Assembly: GCA_038503075.1 (NCBI GenBank)
Contig: JBCAML010000010.1
Location: 1,798,001 to 1,862,000 of the forward strand
Direction of reading: 5' to 3'
DNA: 64,000 bases
Source of the DNA: Gyromitra esculenta
Taxonomy: Eukaryota; Ascomycota; Pezizomycetes; Pezizales; Discinaceae
Shown here: in pieces, positions 44,861 to 54,626 of the stretch
Position numbering within the stretch: the first letter of the stretch is position 1
How the letters are laid out: the number at the start of each line of letters is the position of its first letter
Program-made: the position numbers and the translations under genes
The notes under the pieces: generated by a model
What the model saw: only the letters and a program-made list of their open reading frames with translations
What the model was told of the DNA's origin: nothing
Databases searched by the model: none

Positions 44861-45490
44861 CCGTCGTTCTATGTGGGGTGCAGGAACTGTCCTATGGACA
44901 AAACCTCGCAATTTACAAAGTATATGCACGTGTATTCCCCGATTTCGATTCCTCTCTCGAAGAAACCCTTTGATTTACTGCGCGTTGTCACTGCATCCTG
45001 TGGAGCACATGACAGTCGTGAGTATCGGTGGTCAGAATACTCTAAATTAGAAATCGGACGTGGAAAAGAGTATCGTGTTTAATGTGTTGTAACGTATTGT
45101 GTTTCGTATATTATTTGATTTTTATTATTATTATGTCTCATGAGCTGGAGGGTATTCTGATATGCGAGACTAAATATAACACGAAATTGTAATGGTATTT
45201 TAATAGTACCGCGTTTTTCTTGAAGAGAATCCCTCCAAGTTTCTCGCGCCAGAATAGGTACCTGCTGGCTTTACATTGCTAAGCCTCTTGCGCAATGAGA
45301 TTGGCGTAGTCGAATTGATTGGCTTATAAGAGCACCTGTCTCTAAAAATGAGTACCCAAAGTTACAATAGTAGCAAAATGTGATTTATCATAAAATACTG
45401 TGGCAGGCAAGCCTAAGTGTTTGCCTCGGTTTCAGGCCGATATCTCGCCTTCCACAGAGATCCAGGCAGCTCAAGAAAGTTTTCAAAGCC
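44861..45490. other. Spacer, nothing recognised
   Basis: AT-rich, no supportable gene. Confidence 0.3.
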
Positions 45491-45492
45491 TA

Positions 45493-45673
45493 CTCGTATT
45501 CTCATGACGTTTTTAAAATGGGCTACCTCTAACCTACGGGTTGGATGCGTGTATGATAAACCTATCTATCTATCTATGGGCTACCTCTGCATCCCATATA
45601 AAATAGGTAAACTCAGGGCAGTTCATACGATATACGGACCTAACCCATTTTAAAAACATCGTGAGAATACGAG
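45493..45673. mobile_element. TA-CTCG foldback MITE, copy 4, with internal duplication
   Basis: Left end on TA (45491-45492) reading CTCGTATTCTCATGACGTTT, right arm reverse-complemented CTCGTATTCTCACGATGTTT. Same family as the 7380 and 8367 copies. After GGGCTACCTCT, about 58 bp of extra sequence, including a CTAT microsatellite (45561-45578), is followed by a second GGGCTACCTCT. The outer right TA is lost (GAGGAG). Confidence 0.78.
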
Positions 45674-45897
45674 GAGTGTTGTAGCAATGAATCTCTCCAA
45701 ACTTTTATAAGGTACAGGGATAGGTTTTGACTGAATAAAACTTTATTGTTGCCTATATAAAAGAGGACGCTGGAAATGCTAAGAAATACACAAATCAATA
45801 TCAAATTTATGCAACAAGCATCTTTTTAGACGCTGAATTAAATACTTGCACTGTTACTTGTCATCAGACTTTTTTTGACCCCCGTAGTACTTTGGTA

Positions 45898-46074
45898 CCG
45901 TAGTATTTGGTGAAATTCGTTCTGGTGCTGGTAGGTAAAACATGCATAGGATATGTTGACTTTCCGTGATTTTCCGCCACAAGCACCCCAGCGACATCAT
46001 AAACGTAGAGTATTAACAGATTATGTGCATGTCTTACCTACAAGCGCCGAAACGAGCTTCGCCAAATACTGCGG
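45898..46074. mobile_element. Foldback MITE with CCGTAGTATTTGG ends
   Basis: A 177-bp element between TA (45896-45897) and TA (46075-46076). Left arm CCGTAGTATTTGGTGAAATT, right arm reverse-complemented CCGCAGTATTTGGCGAAGCT. The arms extend about 55 bp through TAGGTAARACATGCA. Sister copy, inverted, at 44731-44860. Confidence 0.75.
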
Positions 46075-46274
46075 TACCTATGCGCTATGGTGCATACTGC
46101 AGATAATGCCGGTGCCAGGAGGCTAATTTTCACTAGGATCACAGATCACCCAGGGCAGCACCGATTGGGCCGCTTAGATTTCCTATGGCTCGCCTTATTC
46201 TTGTAAAGTATGGGCTCTAAAATATTTAACGAGACCAGCAGAGATCTGCTCCACCCACTCAGTCAGTAACTATA

Positions 46275-47023
46275 CTCGTAACTAGGTGATGTTTCCGAAC
46301 TGGCCCGGGTCCGCATAGAGGCGCAGACCAGAAGAGAAGTAACGAGTGGCAGATTCTAACCAACAGAGTCTCTAGGAACATCAACTAAATGACTTCGTCG
46401 CTTACTGCTAAATGACTTCATCGCTTGCTGCCAAATGACCCGGTCGTTTAAAACCGTCATGTTTCCGACCACCGTTAACAAACGACGAATTTGGGATAGA
46501 TGGTAAATAAAAAAAGACTGGGAGAGGTTTGAACCCCCAACCCGCCAGGGTGTTGCATAGTTTCGGTACTAGTAGACCATCCAGAAGATTTATAAATACT
46601 CTGAATCTTTGAATCTAATGAATCCGATCTTTAGACTTGAGTTCAAAGAGTTCACAGATATCTCTAACACAAAATACAAAAAAATAAAGACTCTAGGAAG
46701 CGGTTTCCCCCCACGAATTGCATCTCCCTATCACTTCCTCACATTCTGTAGACAAGAATACTTTCGGGGCTAAACGACTAAATCATTTTGTGAGAAGTCA
46801 TTTAGTAAAGAGTTATTTAATAGAGAGTCGTTTATAGAGAAGCAGTCATTTAGCTAAATGACGAAGTCGTTTATTCTTGCCCTCTAGAGAGTAGAGAGTC
46901 TCAGTTGAAATGGGGACATATATGACTTGCATATCTAGTTCTGAGGCTCAAATGAGGTCCAAAACCCCTGACCCTCTATTGGGCTGCACCTCTATGCGGA
47001 CCCAGGCCGGATTCAATTACGAG
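46275..47023. mobile_element. Larger TA-CTCG-ended element with internal palindromes
   Basis: Left end on TA (46273-46274) CTCGTAACTAGGTGATGTTT, right end reverse-complemented CTCGTAATTGAATCCGGCCT. Both then read through CYGGGTCCGCATAGAGG, also seen in the loops of the small MITEs. The 749-bp interior has repeated CTAAATGACTTCRTCG units on both sides (46381-46450 and 46770-46875) and a GTCATTTAGCTAAATGAC palindrome. No long frame, so non-autonomous. Confidence 0.62.
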
Positions 47024-47032
47024 TATACTCTA

Positions 47033-47202
47033 CAGTCGCTCCCGGTCACTCGACGAAACTGGCCAGTTGACGAACAGGGGTGTCGATTACCAAGAAACCG
47101 AACTTTCCTTGTGTGTTTGCCAGTGGCTAAGCACCCAGCTTTCGCCTTTACAGACCCTTGTTCGTCAACTGGCCAGTTTCGTCGAGTGACCGGGAGCGAC
47201 TG
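47033..47202. mobile_element. MITE with near-perfect 47-bp terminal inverted repeats
   Basis: On TA (47031-47032 and 47203-47204). Both ends read CAGTCGCTCCCGGTCACTCG and stay identical through ACGAAACTGGCCAGTTGACGAACA, with at most one or two differences over 47 bp. The 76-bp centre is unpaired. The CAGTCGC terminus matches the 7035-7697 pogo-like element. It lies only 9 bp from the right end of the 46275-47023 element. High arm identity suggests recent movement. Confidence 0.85.
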
Positions 47203-47204
47203 TA

Positions 47205-48230
47205 CAGTGATATCCTGCTGTCTCAGCAAAGCCTCGCTTATTATTTCCGAGTTTTTACGGTATCTATGATAGACAGCTACAGAGTCTCAAACTTAGCCAC
47301 TATGTCCGCTCTGCCTGAGCACTTTCCAAAGGCCGGCAGCCTGCGCCAACTCGCTATTCTTGAGGTTACACGGTATTAGGGCTGTTGAAAATGAGCTCCC
47401 TCGGATGTCGCCTATACAAGATTGCAATTGGCTTCGTTATCAAATTATGATAGTTGCCGCAAAAATCAACGGGCGAGATCAAAGAACGAACGAATTTTCT
47501 CCACTGACCTGTAAAGACTCTTAGATTTGATATATGCTATAGGAGCAATAGGGAGGTTTCTTAGGAACGTTCAGACGGTTGAGCGAATAGGAAGACTGGG
47601 ATAAGGTGTGGGTATAGTCGTGGTGGCCATTAAAGCTCAGAAATAAACCACAGAACAATAGTAGTTTTCTTGCGCTGCTGAAAACTATCTTGGCGGAAAA
47701 GGTGCGAGAAGGTCGCGAGTTCTGTCGTTTTTAGAAGTGCTAGATGATGCTAAAAGCCGTAGAGGGATGAATAGCAATGCATTGTTATGTTGATTACTGG
47801 TAAGCAGAATTATAGATCCTACCCTGCGAAAGAGATGCAGAGTTTCCCAAAGCTAGGAACGCAGAGATACTATATCACGTAACTAACGAGCTGATTTAAC
47901 CTCCTTATGCTTACAGATTAAATCTTGGGGTCCGAGGGGGTCTTGTTATCTCGACAGCAAATTAAGTGTCTCTAGTTTTGATAAGCATATGCTGGCATCT
48001 TGCACCTATCCAGGTTCATGACAGATCCTGCGATGGGTAAGTTATCCAAAAAGGAAGAACGCCCCCCCCCGCTACCGTGGGTCGAGATCGTGCCAACTTG
48101 ATCTTCGTAGTTTTTCGAGTAGTGGGGTTATTGGAAGACCTCCTGTAAACAATGAAACCTGGTCGATTACAATAGGCGTCGATCTAGAAATGTACCGGTA
48201 AAGAAGTCTCTATAGATCGTGAAGGTAAAT
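47205..48230. other. Spacer, nothing recognised
   Basis: About 1 kb without a supportable gene. A run of ten C at 48063-48072. Confidence 0.35.
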
Positions 48231-48238
48231 ATTGTCCG

Positions 48239-48679
48239 CAGTGTGGTCCACGAGGCATGGCCGCTCGACTCGAGCCAGTACGAGGTTGGGAGCTCACGAG
48301 CACGAGGTGCCTGAGGCATGTGTGGCTGCTCGCCTCGAGCCGCTCGAGCATTCAAGTTAAATCATAAGTTGATTGTTGTTTAGACGAGCCTGATGTTTCA
48401 GGACCGTTACTGGGCATGACTGGTGGAAAGAAAATAGCTATAGTTTGGGGGATGTTTCTAGCGAAACAGCGTGACTTTATAATATCCTAGCTAGTGGCTC
48501 TTTTCTTTATTTTTTAATACAAACCTTTTTAGTATATATCTCAAGTTTATCGAGCCACCTCGAGCCGACTCGAGGCAGCCCCCCATGTGCTCGAGCTGCT
48601 CGAGGCAGGCCCTCAAATGTACGAGCGGCCTCGAGGCATACCCATCCGCTCGCCTCGAGGCGCCTCGTGGACCACACTG
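48239..48679. mobile_element. Non-autonomous hAT-type element with 8-bp target duplication
   Basis: The ends are CAGTGTGGTCCACGAGGC and its exact reverse complement (18 bp). The direct duplication ATTGTCCG flanks both sides (48231-48238 and 48680-48687). An 8-bp duplication and CAGTG-type ends are diagnostic of the hAT superfamily. About 120 bp inside each end is packed with CTCGAG/GCTCG motifs, matching the subterminal transposase-binding arrays of hAT elements. The 441-bp body has no transposase. Confidence 0.9.
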
Positions 48680-48837
48680 ATTGTCCGCTAGTGTGTCATT
48701 AATCACTAGCCAATGGCTTCTGTGTGGAGAATCTGGTTAATTAGGCAAAACGCCGGTTGGACTCTTCTTAATCGATCTATTCCAGTGAATGGAAAGTGTT
48801 CTATACGAACTGAATACGTACCCCTTTATATTCAATA

Positions 48838-49044
48838 CCTTAAAAGCTCAGTCAGAACGAACTGGCCTGGACTGAGACAACAGGAAATACCTCTAGCCTT
48901 AATGATTGGAGCCCAGGGTTTGGATTGAACATATCTGTTTACTTACTGGCCAGCACTGAACCTCAAGCAGTCGCACCAATTACGCTACTCGTTCTATCAT
49001 GTTGTCTTAGTCCAGGCCAATTCGTTATGACTGAGTTTTTACTG
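48838..49044. mobile_element. Pogo-like MITE, short copy
   Basis: Right end, reverse-complemented, CAGTAAAAACTCAGTCATAA on TA 49045-49046; left end CCTTAAAAGCTCAGTCAGAA on TA 48836-48837. Both continue CGAAYTGGCCTGGACTRAGACAACA. Related to the 513-bp element at 40811-41323 by the CTCAGTCATAACGAA / TGGCCTGGACT arms. Confidence 0.75.
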
Positions 49045-49046
49045 TA

Positions 49047-49701
49047 GGCTGGGGAAAAAAAAGAATCTATTCTGCAATAGAATAGGATCTATTGTTTACG
49101 GGGAGACATCCATTGAAGGATTTTGGAGTGGTTTCGATCTTTATCTATAGCTCGGCAGTCAGTGATCCGGACATCCACGCAAGAAAAGCTCATATGTGCT
49201 TACGCTAAAAATAATACCTGTCCCAAGGCTCAAGATCTCCCACTCCCCTCATCAATCTATTCGGTTGGGGTTGGTAATTAGGACTTGGTGGGCCTGGGGG
49301 CTGATCGTGTCTCTAGAAGGGTCCCCCGAAGATCTCAAGCCTTGATATTTTTCTTCGTGTAGGTACGACGGCTGAGAAAATAACCGAGGGGAGATTGCTT
49401 TCATTACTATTTCTGAAAACGATATCCTGTATCGTTGCTCTTGGAATCGATCGCTTCGCCGACATATTAGCCAGATGTCTTAGACACCATGCCGCGCTCT
49501 ATGAATGAATCACAAATGCAAGCAAGTTGCGAGAACAAGTACCTCAGCCTGGTAGTGAGTGAATCCGGAACTCATATGTGCCTCAAAAATCAGCATATCC
49601 AACTCCCTCAGCCCGGCCGATGTAATAAGTCGGATATTTAAACTATCATCCTCCCGCAATACTACTCTTTCTATCACCAATCTCTAACATATTGTATCAC
49701 C
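49047..49701. other. Upstream region of the second CorA-like gene
   Basis: No supportable gene. The last 100 bp is a likely leader, with CATC/CAATC-rich sequence before the ATG at 49702. Confidence 0.35.
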
Positions 49702-52532
49702 ATGGCCGAGCACACCTTGCCTCCGCTGCATGAAGATTCTGTTCTCCTCCAAGGGGTTTCTGGATTGCCTTTCATCGAAAATAGGAGTGATAAAGTTATT
49801 CTTTTTACCTATCTTGTTGCCTTGAAAGATACTGAAGGGAGCGATGACAGAGAATCCGAGGATTGGAAGTACAATCTGCATCCGCTGGATGATGTTTATC
49901 AAAACCTTGTGGTGGACATCTCAAAAGTGGTTTTTCCGGTCATCCAGGATCCGCAGCTAACCAGGAGTCCTATAAATCCTACAAGTTCTACTGTTCACTC
50001 ACGTTCAGATCCCATGCCTTTGGTGGAGGGTGATGGTGAGGAAATTCGGATTATGTACGCAGCGCTACTCTTAATATTTTAGATTAGAGGCCACAGCTTA
50101 CATGGATATAGGGACTTTAAAGGTTGCGACCCGAAGGTAGCTGACGTGCGTATTCCACTATCCCTGGACTGAAATTCTCGATAATGGCACAAGTTGAATT
50201 AACTCCGGTGTTAGGTCGCGATACGTGCGGTAACGAAGCAGCCCGCATCCTTTCCAGGCATGGCGTCTTTGGGCAGCGGTAATCTAGGGACTCTAGATCC
50301 TGCGGGCGGGACAGGCGGAGTAGCCTCTATGCCCCTCGGATTCGTCACCGGCATCTCGCTTCGTGGCTCGTCTGGACCTCCCCCGACCGTGAACCGTCAG
50401 CCCGGAGATCCCACGTTCCTGCAATTGTTTGCTTCCATACCGTATCTCGGGCTTAAAAGACGACATCAATCCACTAAAGTCGGGAGTCAACTTGACAGAA
50501 GGTATGCTGGGAGTCGCAGTTTGCGCGAGTACCGACTGCAAGACATCACAGACCCGGATCCTGACCTCTGCAATCAAGTTTTGGTCCATCAGACGTGGTT
50601 TGTCGTCTTTAACAACGGTTGGATACACTTACCCTCCTTTCATTGCATTTTGCTTAAGAAATGATGCTGATGGATGATGGTCGCAGTGAATATTGCACTG
50701 TTTAGATCTAAAGATGACGACGGCATGTTGGAGCGAGCACCATTTTATCCTTACCAGCCACGAACGGGTGCATTCAGGGTATTCGTAAACATGATTGCAA
50801 ACACCATCACATCTTCAGAGGAAGAAGCGTTTCAAATGTTCCGCAAACAGGTGGCCAAGAAGGTTTGTCTAGTTTAATTCATGTTGAAACTGTACTGGTG
50901 CTGACCAAGTCATCTAGGAGACTGAAATCCATAAGCATATGAAGGAGGAAGCGCAGCTAGCGAAGGAATACGACGATGTGAAGAAAAAGAATGAGAAGGC
51001 GGATCGGAAGAGGAAGAAGCAGATTAAACAGACGAAAATGGAGGACGAGAGAGAGAACCTGGAGGAAAAAAGGCTGGAGGAAGTAGAGAGGGAGAAAAAA
51101 GACAGACGAAAAAGGAGAGTTAAAATCAGCGAGGTGCAGCAGGCCAAGGAAGGTTTGATCAACGATTTTGAAGATCATATGCTGGACTTGTCGGCGATGG
51201 TGGAGGTGGTTCGGTTGCAGATTCGATATCTAGGGCAGCTCGAGAAGATATTCCAGTATTCGTTCGGAGAGGAACTCACGGAAAAGCCGCGGCCGCACAA
51301 GAACGATTTGGAAATACTGCAGATCTGCGATCATAAAGAACAGATCGCTTTTGTGCTAAGGACACTCGCATGCATGATCAGTGAGCGAGAGAGTCCCCTC
51401 AGAGATCTTGAAGACTGGGAGAGAGGTTTGAATTTAGCAAGGAAACTGGTGTGTGGCCCTACCGATCATTACCCCGTGTTCGCACAGCTACATGTACGCA
51501 GCAGTCTAATATAGATGTAACAATGATAGCTATTGCAGAGATCTGCAAAACAAGACACAGCAAGGCATGCAGATGAGGCAGCAGCGCAGCAAGCAGGTGA
51601 ACTACAGGAGGCGGTGGATAAACAAATGAAGCACGCAGCTAAACTAAAGAAGTCAATAGATTTCCAAGGCCAGACCATCACCATGTTTACGCTGATTACT
51701 ACAATTTTTCTACCACTGGGATTCTTCTGTGCCGTAAGTCTCGCTCGGGATAACTCCAGAAACCGGTTGATGCGATGAAGGGTTAACCAATTAGTAGTAC
51801 TATGCGATGAGCCCTCCTGGGTATGAAACTACGATCAGAAATCCGCGAGAGTTCTGGAGAGTAGCAGGACCCGTTACTTTTGTCACTTTCTTACTTATGA
51901 CTATATTCGTTTATACCCCGGACAAAAAATTAAAGGCTCCGTTTAAGAAACTCAGAGGAAAACAAAGATCCACCGCGGGGTCAGGGCCAGCTTCATCGCC
52001 TAGGCAGGCCCAAAAGGGCTCACCGCCTGGGCAGACCCAACAGGATTCGTCATCTGGACAGGCTCAACAGGGCTCACCATCTGGACAGGCTCAACCATCA
52101 GGCACGACCATGGTCAGCCCCACCCCGATCAACACCATCCCGGGGGCCAGCACCTCCCCGAGGGACCCGGTCCAGCCCTCTCTCAACATGAACAAAGCTC
52201 AGAACCCAGAGGGCCAACTGTGCAGCTTAGAAACCCAACCCAAGAGCTCGGAGAGCCAATCGCCGAGCCCGGAGGAACGGGTCCAGGCCCAGGCCCCAGC
52301 CAACTCGAACCAAACAAGGACCTTAGAGGTCCAGCCCCGTATCTCAGGGAACCAAGACTCGGAGACTGTGAACTGGATCTGGAATCACATGGGCAAGAAA
52401 GAGAGGGTACAGTTTCAGGATCTTGAATCTGGTGCTGGAGATAGGGGTACGAATGATGTCTCACATTACCCCCGTACTGTAGTCTCAGAGCCGAAAACTC
52501 CACACACCCATACCCCCATCTCAGGAGGCTGA
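49702..52532 (+). CDS. CorA-like membrane protein with charged coiled coil and Gln/Pro repeats, about 8 exons
   Basis: Exon model: 49702-50035, 50088-50136, 50215-50229, 50277-50617, 50687-50862, 50918-51448, 51539-51733 and 51798-52532 (791 aa). The last four introns are solid; exons 2-4, including a 15-nt exon, are the only in-phase solution I found and remain uncertain. 'EATAYMDIGTLK' and 'LCNQVLVHQTWFVVFNN' fit the soluble half of fungal CorA-like proteins. A highly charged Lys/Glu coiled coil lies at about 306-385. Two C-terminal membrane helices are at about 528-547 ('MFTLITTIFLPLGFF') and about 568-586. The GMN motif is replaced by 'YAMSP'. The C-terminal 200 residues are disordered, with about four 9-residue repeats of the 'GQAQQGSPS' type. 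Metal transport is unproven. It is the second member of the family in this window but only distantly similar to the first. Confidence 0.78.
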
Positions 52533-54626
52533 AAACTAAGCAGAGAAGTCCGGGGCTCTCTAGTCCGACCCTGATTGCCAGATATACAGACCAAGGTGCA
52601 TTTGATCCAATGACGGTAAGAGTTTTGGGTTGTTCGAGGGATTGTATTTCCTACTCCGTTATTTAACTACAAGTGCTCTTTTGTCGATGCCACTTTGTTG
52701 CGAAGAATTGACTCGCTCCCCTTCGTTCTTTTCTGAAAATTCTTTCTTTTGTCCAGAAACTTAATTTATAGTTCTAGTGATTTATGAAGCGTATGTGCTG
52801 TTAGATAATATTACTTATCATTGAGCAAGCGATTAATTATGAAGAAATGACGCTGACGCTTCTGAGGCATGTAAGCGTCGATCATGGTGACGATAGCCAA
52901 TTTGTTATGAGGATGAGGATGAGGAAGGGTTTCTGCGCACCGTAGGGCCAAGCGTAGTAAAAGTTGTGTAGCTGATCTCGGACCACCTACTTAACTAGGA
53001 TCAGGCTGGGAATAGCCCTCAAGAGGGTTCCGAGAATGCGTAGATCCCCCTCGTGGATAAGAAGAATGGAGTTCTATAAGGAGAAATAAAAACGAAGCAA
53101 TTGACCAAATGCCATCAAGACGGCGACAGAAAACATCAGACAGTTAAGATCAACCACGACGAGCACACCCAACATTGTGCAAAGTGCAGGTCCGGACGTA
53201 GAGAAGCTTACCTCAATGAAAGGACCTATGAAAGATGAAACAATAAAAGCGGTGATGAGAGCGAGAGAGAGACAGGGCAATTGGGAAGGGATATTATAAG
53301 TGGAGTAAGAGAGATCATGAGGAGTATGTTGACGAGGTTAAGCTGAAGAAGGAGATAGGGCGGTGGTTGTGTGAGATGACACTGGGCAGAGTGGAGATAA
53401 CCCAGTACGACAGGGTGGGATGGTTAGCAGAGGAAAAAGGGGGAACGAAAGAGATAATAGGGAAGATGTGGATTAGGATGACAGAGATGGTAGTGGAGAA
53501 AAAGATAAGAAATGAGGTGGTCAGATGATAAATTGTTTTGTGTTTACCACTTTTGGCAGAGAAGGTGGACGTCCAGCATCACGGAAATGCGGTTAGGATG
53601 TGTTATTTGTATTTCTTTTTTTGTTTTTTTGCGAGTGCTAGTTAGTTTTTGGTTTTTTTTGCGAGTACCATAACCTTCGGGTTGAATGTACCTAATGAAT
53701 AAACAACGTGCAACAACAGCAACAACAGCAACCAAATGCCATCGATCGGTCACGAATAACCACTCGCTTATTATTCATCGTGGATTGTTGGATATATGGT
53801 ATATATCCATATGTAGGCTTCCTAGTGTCTCATTGGTACGTCACTATTCGGGATACCGATATCGCTCGGTCTATGGTCTCACCTACTAATTATAATGGGG
53901 GCTTCTCGGACTTATCTAATCGGCGCCCAAAGAGCCCCCATAAGCCTGTTTATATATGACTCCATAGGGAGTATATATATGGAGCTCTATTCCCGCTCCT
54001 CTATTCTCTTTTCTCTTTTTTACTTTACTCGCTACCGATTGTCATACATCTATTCGATATATTCAACACAGATTTTGCATCTGGCTGAGAATTCCGGACA
54101 CCTGTCAAGCCTATTCGGTCAAATCCGGGCAGAACTAGAAGCTAATCACCGTAACTCTCCCGTTTCAACGCCCAGGAGTTCTGGTACAACTCAGAAGGGC
54201 TATGGCACCAGCTCCTATAGCTATATATGATGCGTAGCACCCTAAACTAGTAAGGGATCAGAGCAAACGTAGTATTTGCTGATTTTTTTCTTGGTACCTT
54301 TCCCAGACAAATGTCTGGGGTGTTCATGATGCATTTACTTCAATAATACAGTGTAACTTTGGTTTCTAAATATAATCCATTCACATCCTCTCTTATATAC
54401 ATAATGCGTCATTCAATGATCAATCGACTGGAAGGGAGAATACAAAAGAAGAGACTGAAGCGCGGTACTTATAGTCCCTAGATACCTTCGCCGTTGACCT
54501 CTGGGAGACAGATGCCTCGCATCATCAAACCTAACAGCTACAAATGTTTAGCATTCTGGATTATTGACTGCAGTAAGGGAGTATATACCCAGCGCTGTAT
54601 ACTCTCCCCTCGAGCTTTGATACTAT
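52533..54626. other. Gene-free interval between CorA-like and vWA genes
   Basis: 2.1 kb. A 68-codon hydrophobic minus frame (53074-53280) carries an internal GAG|GTAAGC donor-like site and could be a fragment of a membrane-protein gene, but no partner exon was found. A small CAA-type microsatellite is listed separately. Confidence 0.35.
53711..53733 (+). repeat. CAACAACAG microsatellite
   Basis: Two and a half copies of a CAACAACAG unit in non-coding DNA. Confidence 0.8.

Noticed and set aside
46500..46580. tRNA- or SINE-like B-box (GGTTCAAACCT, minus strand)
   Set aside because: No acceptor-stem pairing or anticodon arm; falls inside the 46275-47023 element. A similar box at about 41640-41660 also fails to fold as a tRNA.
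50137..50276. Frameshift in the second CorA-like gene
   Set aside because: First taken as a frameshift because frames change here, but a GT-AG, phase-consistent splice solution exists, so breakage is not required.
53074..53280. Hydrophobic 68-codon minus frame with a donor-like GTAAGC
   Set aside because: Could be part of a membrane-protein gene, but no matching acceptor, second exon or family motif found.
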